From assembly GCF_002954245.1 (NCBI RefSeq), contig NZ_PPTG01000025.1, positions 186,001 through 250,000 of the forward strand: a stretch of DNA of 64,000 nucleotides. The letters run 5' to 3'. The notes beneath the pieces are model-generated. The model was not told where the DNA came from. It made no database searches and saw nothing but the letters and a program-made list of their open reading frames with translations. Below are positions 1 through 7,463 of the stretch, piece by piece. Each line of letters begins with the position of its first letter. The stretch's first letter is position 1. Made by a program: the position numbers and the translations under genes. Source of the DNA: Cryobacterium aureum (GTDB lineage Bacteria > Actinomycetota > Actinomycetes > Actinomycetales > Microbacteriaceae).

Positions 1-349
1 TGACGCCGATGAGCAGCATGAGCAGCGGCACCAGCACCGGCGGTGGGATGGCGCGAAAGAATTCGAGCAGTGGTTCGAGCAGGTTGCGCAGCCAGCGGGT
101 GGAGCCGATAAGCAGGCCGAGCACGATGCCGAGGGCGATCGCAAAGAATAGTCCGACCGCGAGGCGACCGAGGCTCGGTAGCACGTCGTCGAAGAAGCGG
201 TCGCCGATCCAGGTGGTCCACAGGGTCTGGGCGAGTTCGATGGGCTTGGGTACGAAGAAGTTCGTGGAGCCGAAGGACAGCGCGTACCAGAGCACGATGA
301 GCAGAATGGGAAGGCCGACGAAGTAGGTGACGCGTTTGAGGGGACTCAC
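1..349 (-). CDS. ABC transporter permease, NMT1/SsuC type (truncated by window edge)
   Basis: The N-terminal 116 residues of a second BPD-type inner-membrane permease, cut by the left edge. Translation from the GTG at 349 gives a short cytoplasmic start (VSPLKRV), a hydrophobic segment (FVGLPILLIVLWYAL), a loop, then a segment rich in G/L/A followed by LIGSTRWLRNLLEPLLEFFRAIPPPVLVPL. That last stretch matches the region before the EAA loop in SsuC/TauC permeases and resembles the neighbouring permease. The GTG overlaps the upstream permease stop (GTGA), so the two are translationally coupled. The ATPase is not visible and probably lies to the left. Confidence 0.85.
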   Translation of the reverse strand, partial: MSPLKRVTYFVGLPILLIVLWYALSFGSTNFFVPKPIELAQTLWTTWIGDRFFDDVLPSLGRLAVGLFFAIALGIVLGLLIGSTRWLRNLLEPLLEFFRAIPPPVLVPLLMLLIGV

Positions 350-1149
350 AGGACGACTTCTCCTCTCACGGAGGGATGCCAGGACAGCACGCGTTTTTCA
401 ACGATGCGGGCGGCGAGGTTGATGAGCACGCCGATCATGCCGGTCGCCAGTACGAGGGCATACATCGACGAGATTGCGCCGCCCGCTTGGGTGAGGGCGA
501 TCTGCTTGCCGAGGCCGGGGGTGCCGATGATGAGTTCGGCGGTGATCGCCAGAATCAGGGCGACGGCTGCGGCCAGGCGCAGCCCGGTCATCAGATACGG
601 CAGGGCGGTGGGCCAGATCACGTAGCGCACCCGGGCGAGCCGGCCGAGGCCGTAACTTTTCGCGGTGTCGTTGGCGACGGCATCCACGTCGGCGATGCCG
701 TAGAGCAGCTGTAGCAGCACCTGCCAGAAGGAGGCATAGACCACCAGCAGCAGGGTCGACTCGATGCTGGTGCCGAAGATCAGCACGGCGAGGGGGATGA
801 GGGCGACCGAGGGGATCGGGCGCAGGAACTCGATCGTGGTGTGGGTGGCGCGGCGGAGGAACCGACTGGAGCCGATGATGAGGCCGACGACGATCGCAGC
901 GACCGTGGCAATGAACAGGCCAAGCGCCCAGCTCGTCATGGTGTCGGCGACGTCGTTCCAGAATGCGGCCTCGGTCAGGTACTGGCCGAGGCGCACGAGC
1001 ACCTCGCTGGCCGGCGGCAGGTAGCGGTCGCTGACCAGTCCGAGGCGGGGAGCGGCTTCCCAGATCAGGAAGAACAGGATAATTCCGCTGATGCCCAGGC
1101 CCAAAGCTTTCGCTTTCGGCCCGGCAGCAGCGCTACGTTGTTTTCTCAT
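346..1149 (-). CDS. ABC transporter permease, NMT1/SsuC type
   Basis: A 267-residue integral membrane permease of the sulfonate/nitrate/taurine class. It has about six hydrophobic segments. Near residue 105 is FLRPIPSVALIPLAVLIFG, typical of this family, and an EAA-like loop follows around residues 180-195 (IWPTALPYLMTGLRLAAAVA). It would form the membrane channel together with the permease at the left edge. It lies 51 bases downstream of the substrate-binding lipoprotein gene and overlaps the next permease by four bases. The substrate is not readable from sequence; position beside the pob/pca operon suggests an aromatic acid. Confidence 0.9.
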   Translation of the reverse strand: MRKQRSAAAGPKAKALGLGISGIILFFLIWEAAPRLGLVSDRYLPPASEVLVRLGQYLTEAAFWNDVADTMTSWALGLFIATVAAIVVGLIIGSSRFLRRATHTTIEFLRPIPSVALIPLAVLIFGTSIESTLLLVVYASFWQVLLQLLYGIADVDAVANDTAKSYGLGRLARVRYVIWPTALPYLMTGLRLAAAVALILAITAELIIGTPGLGKQIALTQAGGAISSMYALVLATGMIGVLINLAARIVEKRVLSWHPSVRGEVVL

Positions 1150-1200
1150 TCTGGCAAGCCACTTCCTCGTGGTCGGTGCGATTGAAACGGATGCTGCGAA

Positions 1201-2163
1201 TTACGGCAGGAAGGTGCTCACGTCGGGCGCGGTCTCGACCACGCCGTACTTGAGGGCAGCTTCGCCGAGCGCAGTGACGGCATCCACGTTGAATTCGGTC
1301 GGGAACTTCGGGAGCACGATTTTCGCGAGCACTTCGGGCGGGGTCTTGGTGTAGGTCGCGATGATCGCGCGCACGGCGTCGGGGTTAGCCTCTGCGTATT
1401 CGAGCGACTTCTTCATCGCGGACTGGAACTTGGTTACGAGCTCCGGGTCGCCCTCAACGGTTGCGGCAGAGGAGAAGTACGCGGCGACGTCGAGGTTCAC
1501 ATCGAAGTCGGCGTAGCCGTAGGAGATGACGCGCTGGCCGCTTTCAATGGCGGCGGTGACGAACGGTTCAACGACGAACGCCGCATCGACCTGACCGTTT
1601 TCGACGGCCGCGCTGGCGTCCGGGAACGGAATTTCGACGAAGGAGATCGACGAGGAGTCGCCGCCGAGGCGGTCGATTGAGGCTCGCATGACCGTGTCGA
1701 CGATGTTGTTCAGGCTGTTGCCCGAGACGGTCTTGCCGTCGAGGTCGGCGAGCGTTTCGACGGGGGAGTCGCCCTTGACGATCACGGCGCCGAAGTCGCT
1801 CGTAACATCGCCGGTCGAGGCGACGGCCGAGTTGACGACCTTCAGCGGCAGACCCTTGTCGTTGGCGACCATGAGCGAGACCAGGTTGCTGAAGCCGAAC
1901 TGGTAGTCGCCGCTGACGACGGCCGGCACGATCGCGGCGCCGCCGGTCGCGGTCTCGATGGTGAGGTCAAGGCCTTCGTCTTTGAAGAAGCCCTGGTCGA
2001 GGCCTAGGTAGAGGGGAGCGGTATCGGCGATCGGGATGACACCCACCGTGACGGGCGTGAGGGCGTCACTCCCGGCGGGGGCAGTGCTGTCGGCGCCGGC
2101 CGAGCAGGCACTGAGGGCGAGAACAGATGCCGCGGCAAGTCCGATCAGGTGCAGTTTCTTCAT
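1201..2163 (-). CDS. ABC transporter substrate-binding lipoprotein, NMT1/SsuA family
   Basis: A 320-residue extracytoplasmic binding protein. The chosen ATG at 2163 has a GGAG Shine-Dalgarno and gives MKKLHLIGLAAASVLALSAC, a lipoprotein signal with lipobox LSAC at about residue 20; a longer reading frame upstream would bury this signal. The body has the NMT1-like pattern: VTVGVIPIADTAPLYLGLDQ near the start, IVPAVVSGDYQFGF, and AAVENGQVDAAFVVEPFV. Such proteins bind small organic anions (sulfonates, taurine, thiamine precursors, phthalate). First gene of the minus-strand transporter operon, transcribed away from the IclR regulator, with a shared 164-base region. Confidence 0.9.
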   Translation of the reverse strand: MKKLHLIGLAAASVLALSACSAGADSTAPAGSDALTPVTVGVIPIADTAPLYLGLDQGFFKDEGLDLTIETATGGAAIVPAVVSGDYQFGFSNLVSLMVANDKGLPLKVVNSAVASTGDVTSDFGAVIVKGDSPVETLADLDGKTVSGNSLNNIVDTVMRASIDRLGGDSSSISFVEIPFPDASAAVENGQVDAAFVVEPFVTAAIESGQRVISYGYADFDVNLDVAAYFSSAATVEGDPELVTKFQSAMKKSLEYAEANPDAVRAIIATYTKTPPEVLAKIVLPKFPTEFNVDAVTALGEAALKYGVVETAPDVSTFLP

Positions 2164-2280
2164 GTTCACTCCATTGTGTGGTGGTGCGGGTCGTGCTGCT
2201 GTGGGTACGCGGGGCGCTGCGAGCCTGATGATCGGCTCTGATTGGAGACTAGCCACGGATTTCGCCGCTCAAACCTACGC

Positions 2281-2295
2281 TTCCATTCAGTGGAA
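2281..2295. promoter_or_regulatory. Putative IclR operator 1 (TTCCA-N5-TGGAA)
   Basis: A perfect inverted repeat, TTCCATTCAGTGGAA, 33 bases before the IclR start codon and between the divergent transporter and regulator genes. The same arms and 5-base spacing recur at 3165-3179 before pobA. The geometry resembles sites of IclR-family regulators. Binding is inferred. Confidence 0.55.
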
Positions 2296-2327
2296 GTTCT
2301 CGGCGGATCGCGGTAGCGTGACGTGTA

Positions 2328-3140
2328 ATGAGTGGAAAACCGGCACAGAAAAGGGCGAGCGGCGACGATATAGCCGTGGACGATCGTTCCGTCGCGGCCC
2401 GACTCTTCGCCATTCTCGACGCCTTCGCGGCTCCCGCCGGGGCGACCTCGCTCACCCTGACTCTCACGGCCATCGCCCAGCGGGCCAACCTGCCGCTGTC
2501 AACCACGCACCGGCTCGTCGCCGAGTGGGTCAGCTGGGGTGGCCTGAGCAAGCACGAGAACGGCCAGTATTCGCTCGGCATGAAATTGTGGGAACTCGGC
2601 GTGCAGACTCCGACGGCCCGCAATCTGCGCACTATCGCGCTGCCGTACCTCGAAGACCTCTATGAGACGACGCGCGAGCACGTGCACCTCGCTATTCTCG
2701 ACGGCCGCGACGCCCTCTACCTAGAGAAGCTGTCTGGCCACCACGCGGTGCGCCTGATCTCCCGGGTCGGCGCGCGCCTGCCTCTGCACTCCACCGGGGT
2801 CGGCCTGGTGCTGCTGGCCTACGCTCCGTCCGACGTGGTGCAGCAGTACCTCGCGACCAACCTGCAGCGCTTTCTGCCGCGCACGGTCACCGAACCCGAA
2901 GCCGTACGCAAACGGCTCGCCGAGATTCGATTGCTCGGCCTGGCCCGCATGTCCGAGGAGATGACCGCGGGCTCGAGTTCGATCGCCGCGCCCATCAGGG
3001 ACCGTACCGGCCAGGTTGTAGCGGCGGTCTCGATCGTGACTCGCACCACCGATACCATCGACCCTGAGCAGGAGCGGGCCGTGCGGGTGGCGGCCCAGGG
3101 CGTGAGTCGGGCGCTCGGCTATCGCCGCGCCCAACAATGA
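2328..3140 (+). CDS. IclR-family transcriptional regulator of aromatic catabolism
   Basis: A 270-residue regulator. The N-terminal winged helix-turn-helix spans about residues 25-85 (RLFAILDAFAAP, LTAIAQRANLPLSTTHRLVA) and the C-terminal IclR effector domain about 95-265, with LRTIALPYLEDLYETTREHVHLAI and RDRTGQVVAAVSIV. It lies directly upstream of pobA in the same direction and divergent from the transporter. PcaR/PobR-type IclR proteins commonly control protocatechuate pathways, so this is the likely pathway regulator, sensing an intermediate such as protocatechuate or beta-ketoadipate. The effector and sign of control cannot be read from sequence. Confidence 0.92.
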   Translation: MSGKPAQKRASGDDIAVDDRSVAARLFAILDAFAAPAGATSLTLTLTAIAQRANLPLSTTHRLVAEWVSWGGLSKHENGQYSLGMKLWELGVQTPTARNLRTIALPYLEDLYETTREHVHLAILDGRDALYLEKLSGHHAVRLISRVGARLPLHSTGVGLVLLAYAPSDVVQQYLATNLQRFLPRTVTEPEAVRKRLAEIRLLGLARMSEEMTAGSSSIAAPIRDRTGQVVAAVSIVTRTTDTIDPEQERAVRVAAQGVSRALGYRRAQQ

Positions 3141-3164
3141 TCGAAATTGATTGATTGTCAACAC

Positions 3165-3179
3165 TTTCACTGGGTGGAA
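3165..3179. promoter_or_regulatory. Putative IclR operator 2 upstream of pobA
   Basis: TTTCACTGGGTGGAA has arms TTTCA and TGGAA separated by five bases, differing from the operator at 2281 by one arm base. It lies 74 bases before the pobA GTG, where it could act on the catabolic operon promoter. Confidence 0.5.
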
Positions 3180-3252
3180 GAAGTCGCCCGTTGAGCTGAG
3201 CGGCGCAGCACACTGATCACAACACCCCCTGTCATCGTCGCTAGGAGAACCT

Positions 3253-4434
3253 GTGCCCCACGAAACCACCCGCGTCGCCATAATCGGCGCCGGTCCCGCC
3301 GGTCTTCTCCTCAGCTGGGCTCTGCAGAGCGCCGGCATCGACTCGATCGTCGTCGAAAACCGCTCGCAGGACTACGTGCTCGGCCGCATCCGAGCCGGCG
3401 TACTGGAACAGGGTTCGGTCGAAACCCTGACCCGTCTCGGACTGGGCGACCGCCTCGCATCCGAGGGTCTGCATCACGACGGAATCTACCTGCAGTACGC
3501 CGGAGAGCGCCACAACGTGAACTTCAACGAGCTGATTGGTCGCACCGTTACCGTGTACGGCCAGCAGGAGGTCGTGAAAGACCTCGTCACCGCGCACGCC
3601 GACGCCGGGTCGACGATCTACTACGAAGCGTCCGACGTCGCCGTCGATGGCCTGTTGACCAAGAACCCGAGCGTGACGTTCGTGCACGATGGCGAGCAAC
3701 ACACCATCAACGCCGACTTCGTCGTGGGGGCCGACGGCTTTCACGGCATTTGCCGCGCGTCGATCCCCACCGAAGAAATCACCCTGTTCGACCGCAGCTA
3801 CCCCTACGCCTGGCTCGGAATCCTCGCCGACGTGGCGCCGTCCTCCGACGAGCTTGTTTACGCGCTGCACGAAGACGGCTTCGCGATGCTCTCGATGCGT
3901 TCTCCGGTGGTCTCCCGCCTGTACCTGCAGGTCGACCCGGCCGACGATATCAAGAATTGGTCAGACCAGCGCATCTGGGAAGCGCTGCACACTCGGCTCG
4001 GCACCCCAGGGTGGACCTTGAACGAAGGGCCGATCACCGACAAATCAATCACCCCGATGCGCAGTTTTGTCACCTCGCGCCTCGCCTACGGCAACCTGTT
4101 TTTGGTCGGCGACGCGGGCCACATCGTGCCGCCCACCGGAGCGAAGGGCCTCAACTCCGCCATCTCCGACGTTACAGAACTCGCGGCGGCACTCACCGCG
4201 TTCTACGCCAACGACGAAATCCTCCTCAATGGTTACAGCGAAAGTGCGCTGGCCCGGCAATGGAGGGTACAGCAGTTCTCCCGCTGGATGACCGAGATGC
4301 TGCACACCAGCCCTGGCGACCTACAGACCGGCGCCTTCGACTACCGCAGCCAGCTCGGCCAGCTCGACTACGTCACCCATTCGCCGCTCGCCCAGCGCAT
4401 GCTCGCCGAGCAGTACACCGGCCTCCTGCTCTAA
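3253..4434 (+). CDS. pobA: 4-hydroxybenzoate 3-monooxygenase
   Basis: A 393-residue FAD-dependent hydroxylase converting 4-hydroxybenzoate to protocatechuate with NAD(P)H and O2. Visible motifs: the dinucleotide fold VAIIGAGPAGLLLSWAL at residues 7-23, the DG motif VVGADGFHG near residue 160, and the second FAD motif GDAGHIVPPTGAKGLN near residue 288. The length matches the family (about 390). The GTG start has AGGAGAAC just upstream. It is the first enzyme gene of the operon and feeds pcaHG. Confidence 0.96.
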   Translation: MPHETTRVAIIGAGPAGLLLSWALQSAGIDSIVVENRSQDYVLGRIRAGVLEQGSVETLTRLGLGDRLASEGLHHDGIYLQYAGERHNVNFNELIGRTVTVYGQQEVVKDLVTAHADAGSTIYYEASDVAVDGLLTKNPSVTFVHDGEQHTINADFVVGADGFHGICRASIPTEEITLFDRSYPYAWLGILADVAPSSDELVYALHEDGFAMLSMRSPVVSRLYLQVDPADDIKNWSDQRIWEALHTRLGTPGWTLNEGPITDKSITPMRSFVTSRLAYGNLFLVGDAGHIVPPTGAKGLNSAISDVTELAAALTAFYANDEILLNGYSESALARQWRVQQFSRWMTEMLHTSPGDLQTGAFDYRSQLGQLDYVTHSPLAQRMLAEQYTGLLL

Positions 4435-4469
4435 CCCGCCGAACTGCTCTAATCAATCGAGGACAGATC

Positions 4470-5288
4470 ATGACCCAGACACCAGTTCCGTCGCACAGCG
4501 GCATTCGGCCAGGCACCGGCCCGGCGAGCCAAAACGAAATCACGGCCGAGATCGAAGCGATCGAAGCGGATGCCGCCGCCCGCGTCGCCGCCGGCGGCTC
4601 GCCCGAGCTGCAGCCTCGCCGCGACTACGCTCCGTATCGCAGTTCCCTATTGCGCCATCCCACCCACGAACTCGTGCGCGTCGACCCGGAAGAGGTCGAA
4701 CGGGTCTCACCCGCCTTCGGCCACACCGATGTGAACGTGCTCGAAAGCGACCTCACCATCCAGCACACCGGTGAGCCGATCGGCGAACGGATAACCGTGA
4801 GCGGTCGCGTGCTCGATGGTGAGGGCCGCCCTGTGCGGCACCAGCTGATCGAACTGTGGCAGGCCAACGCTGGCGGACGCTACGTGCACAAACGCGATCA
4901 GCACCCCGCGCCGCTCGACCCCAACTTCACCGGGGTCGGCCGCGCCATCACCGGCGAGAACGGTGAGTACTCCTTCACCACCATCAAGCCTGGCCCCTAT
5001 CCGTGGAAGAACCACATGAATGCGTGGCGACCAGCGCACATCCACTTTTCCCTGTTCGGCACCGCGTTCACGCAGCGTCTGATCACGCAGATGTATTTTC
5101 CCGGTGACCCCCTGTTCGCGCTCGACCCGATCTACCAATCGATCGCCGACGCAGACGCCCGCGCCCGCCTGGTCGGGCAGTACGACCACAGCCTGAGCGT
5201 GCCCGAGTTCTCGCTGGGCTACAACTGGGACATCGTGCTCACCGGACCCAAGTCCACCTGGATGGAAAGCGAAGAAGACCATGACTAA
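4470..5288 (+). CDS. pcaH: Protocatechuate 3,4-dioxygenase beta subunit
   Basis: A 272-residue iron-binding subunit of the intradiol dioxygenase that cleaves protocatechuate to 3-carboxy-cis,cis-muconate. Fe(III) ligands are recognisable: Tyr in GRYVHKRD, Tyr in GPYPWKNH and the two His in WRPAHIHFS. The ATG at 4470 has GAGGACAG upstream; a much longer open frame to the left overlaps pobA and is not coding. The N-terminal 55 residues before LQPRRDYAPYRSS are a variable extension. The C-terminus (STWMESEEDHD) is duplicated in the linker to pcaG. Confidence 0.95.
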   Translation: MTQTPVPSHSGIRPGTGPASQNEITAEIEAIEADAAARVAAGGSPELQPRRDYAPYRSSLLRHPTHELVRVDPEEVERVSPAFGHTDVNVLESDLTIQHTGEPIGERITVSGRVLDGEGRPVRHQLIELWQANAGGRYVHKRDQHPAPLDPNFTGVGRAITGENGEYSFTTIKPGPYPWKNHMNAWRPAHIHFSLFGTAFTQRLITQMYFPGDPLFALDPIYQSIADADARARLVGQYDHSLSVPEFSLGYNWDIVLTGPKSTWMESEEDHD

Positions 5289-5353
5289 CCTCGTGCGCAC
5301 CGGACTGATCCCGAGAGAGTCCACCTGGATGGAAAGCGAAGAAGACCATGACT
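5251..5353 (+). repeat. 36-bp direct repeat at the pcaH-pcaG junction
   Basis: Bases 5251-5286, the last codons of pcaH, recur exactly at 5318-5353, ending inside the pcaG start. A second, shorter match (5233-5247 and 5291-5305, one mismatch) lies just upstream of each copy with a 9-base difference in spacing. The linker is therefore a partial duplicate of the pcaH 3' end. Confidence 0.95.
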
Positions 5354-5935
5354 GAGCCCACAACCGCGCAGTCACCCACCCTGCAAACCCCTTCGCAGAC
5401 GGTTGGCCCGTTCTACGGCTACGCCCTGCCCTATGTGGGCGGGCCTGAGCTGGTTCCCGGGTACCATCCCCGCGCCATCCGCTTCCACGGCACCGTCACC
5501 GACGGAGCCGGTGAGCCGATCCTCGACGCCCTGCTCGAGATCTGGCAGGCCGACGAGAGCGGCGCGCTCAGCCGAGAACTCGGCAGCATCGACCGCGACG
5601 GCTTCACCTTCACCGGCTTCGGCCGCTGCGCCACTACGATCGCCGGCCACTACACCTTCACAACGCTCAAGCCAGGGGCCGCCGGGGCGGCAGCGCCCTA
5701 CATTCTGGTGACCGTGTTCGCCCGCGGAGTCACCCATCACCTGTTCACCCGGGCTTACTTCGCCGAAGATTCCGCCCTGCACGCTACCGACGCCGTGCTC
5801 AGTGCCGTGCCAGCAGACCGCCGCGGCACGCTCATCTGCGTGTCAGAGGGAGTCGTCGGGGGAGCCGAATCGTACCGCTTCGACATCCGCGTTCAGGGCG
5901 AAAACGAGACCGTCTTTCTGGACTTCGATGCCTAA
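5348..5935 (+). CDS. pcaG: Protocatechuate 3,4-dioxygenase alpha subunit
   Basis: A 195-residue partner of PcaH, of the same intradiol fold but without the full iron-ligand set. The pattern QTVGPFYGYALPY, FHGTVTDGAGEPILDALLEIWQ and FTTLKPGA is typical of alpha subunits. The ATG start overlaps the end of the duplicated pcaH tail, which itself closes with TGA at 5353-5355. The 3' end overlaps pcaB by eight bases, so the subunits and the next enzyme are probably translated in coupled fashion. Confidence 0.95.
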   Translation: MTEPTTAQSPTLQTPSQTVGPFYGYALPYVGGPELVPGYHPRAIRFHGTVTDGAGEPILDALLEIWQADESGALSRELGSIDRDGFTFTGFGRCATTIAGHYTFTTLKPGAAGAAAPYILVTVFARGVTHHLFTRAYFAEDSALHATDAVLSAVPADRRGTLICVSEGVVGGAESYRFDIRVQGENETVFLDFDA

Positions 5936-7463
5936 CTTCACGTTTGACGCCGGGCTGCTCAACCCGCTCAGCCACGGCACCCGGGAGTCAGAGCTGACCA
6001 GCGACCAGGCGTGGCTGCAGGCGATGGTCGACGCTGAGCTCGCGCTCACCCACGCGCTCGTCGACGCGGGACTAGCCCCCGAGTGGATGCTCAAGGTCTG
6101 CGACGCGCTCGCCGATGCGAGCCAGTTCGACCTCGGCGCGATTGCGCTCGAGGCGCGCGGCGGCGGCAATCCGGTGATTCCGTTCGTAAAGCACCTCGGT
6201 CGGGCGGCCGAGAAGATCAAGGCTGGAGCCTCCGACCACATCCATGTCGGCGCGACCAGCCAGGACATTCTCGACACGGCCGCGATGATCGTGGCTCGCC
6301 GGGTGACCTGCGAGCTGATCCACCAGCTCGATTCCCTCGGCGCGACCCTCGCCGACCTCGCCGACGAACACCGCGGCACCGTGATGAGTGGCCGCACCCT
6401 CGGCCAGCAGGCCTCGCCGACCAGCTTCGGCTTCGTAGCGGCCGGCTGGCTCGACGCCGTGCTGCTCATCCTCACCCGCCTCAACGGCATTCGGGACACT
6501 CTGCCAGTGCAACTCGGCGGCGCCGTCGGCAACCTTTCTGTGATCACTGAGATCGCCAGGGCAAGGCGCAGCGAATCGGTCACCGCCGACATTCTTGACA
6601 CAGTACTGGACCGGTTTGCCCACCACACCGGCCTGGACGTGCCGCGCCTCAGCTGGCACACTAACCGCGTCGTCATCTCCGAACTGGCCTCGGTGCTCGC
6701 CGCCGCAACCGGTGTCGCCGGCACCTTCGCCCTCGACGTATCGGTGCTCTCCCGCACCGAAATCGCCGAGGTCAGCGAACGACTTGCTCCCGGCCAGGGC
6801 GGATCCAGCGCCATGCCGCACAAACGAAACCCGGTATCAGCCGTGCTGATCACGGCGGCGGCGCTGCAGACGCCGGGTCTCGCATCCACTCTCTATGGCA
6901 GCATGCTAGCCGAAGACCAGCGTCCGAGCGGCGCCTGGCATGCCGAATGGCAGTCGCTGCGGGTGCTCGAACGGCTCACGATTTCGGCGGTGACCGGCGC
7001 CGCGTCGCTCGCCGCCCGCCTCGATGTCGACCCGGATCGTATGCGCGCGAATCTCGACCTCACCGACGGACTCGTCTTCAGCGAACGGGTCACCACGATC
7101 CTGGCCGAGACCGTCGGCAAGACCACGGCGTTCGCGCTGGTCGAACGTGCCTCGCAAGAAGCCTTCGTCACCAACCGACCGCTGCAGGTGGTGCTCGCGA
7201 GCATCCTGATCGCCGAGGGCTGTTCCGATGCGCTGCGTGCTCAAATCTGGGCGGCCTTCGACTATGAGGGAGAGCCTGGCCAATCGGCGGCCGGCATCGA
7301 TCGCGTCGTGCGCGCCTTTCGCCACCGAGCGGATGCCGCCGCGCAGCGTGCCGCACCGGCCAACTCTACCGATATGGTCGAAGGAGACTCCGCGAAGGCG
7401 GCCGCCCCTGGCGCTGCCGCGGACGACCCTGCTCGCTCCAACAATGACGTGAGGATCGCATGA
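5928..7463 (+). CDS. pcaB: 3-carboxy-cis,cis-muconate cycloisomerase
   Basis: A 511-residue member of the fumarase/aspartase superfamily that lactonises 3-carboxymuconate to gamma-carboxymuconolactone. The superfamily signature GGSSAMPHKRNPVSA lies near residue 290, and HVGATSQDILDTA near residue 108. The ATG at 5928 overlaps the pcaG stop by eight bases; the longer upstream frame is rejected because it sits inside pcaG. The protein is longer than the usual 450 residues: the last 50 or so (after RAFRHRADAA) form an Ala/Asp-rich, probably disordered tail. The stop overlaps the pcaL start. Confidence 0.95.
   Translation: MPNFTFDAGLLNPLSHGTRESELTSDQAWLQAMVDAELALTHALVDAGLAPEWMLKVCDALADASQFDLGAIALEARGGGNPVIPFVKHLGRAAEKIKAGASDHIHVGATSQDILDTAAMIVARRVTCELIHQLDSLGATLADLADEHRGTVMSGRTLGQQASPTSFGFVAAGWLDAVLLILTRLNGIRDTLPVQLGGAVGNLSVITEIARARRSESVTADILDTVLDRFAHHTGLDVPRLSWHTNRVVISELASVLAAATGVAGTFALDVSVLSRTEIAEVSERLAPGQGGSSAMPHKRNPVSAVLITAAALQTPGLASTLYGSMLAEDQRPSGAWHAEWQSLRVLERLTISAVTGAASLAARLDVDPDRMRANLDLTDGLVFSERVTTILAETVGKTTAFALVERASQEAFVTNRPLQVVLASILIAEGCSDALRAQIWAAFDYEGEPGQSAAGIDRVVRAFRHRADAAAQRAAPANSTDMVEGDSAKAAAPGAAADDPARSNNDVRIA

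Noticed and set aside
3750-4469. Long upstream extension of the pcaH frame
   Set aside because: Lies entirely inside pobA in another frame; the ATG at 4470 has its own ribosome site and matches family length.
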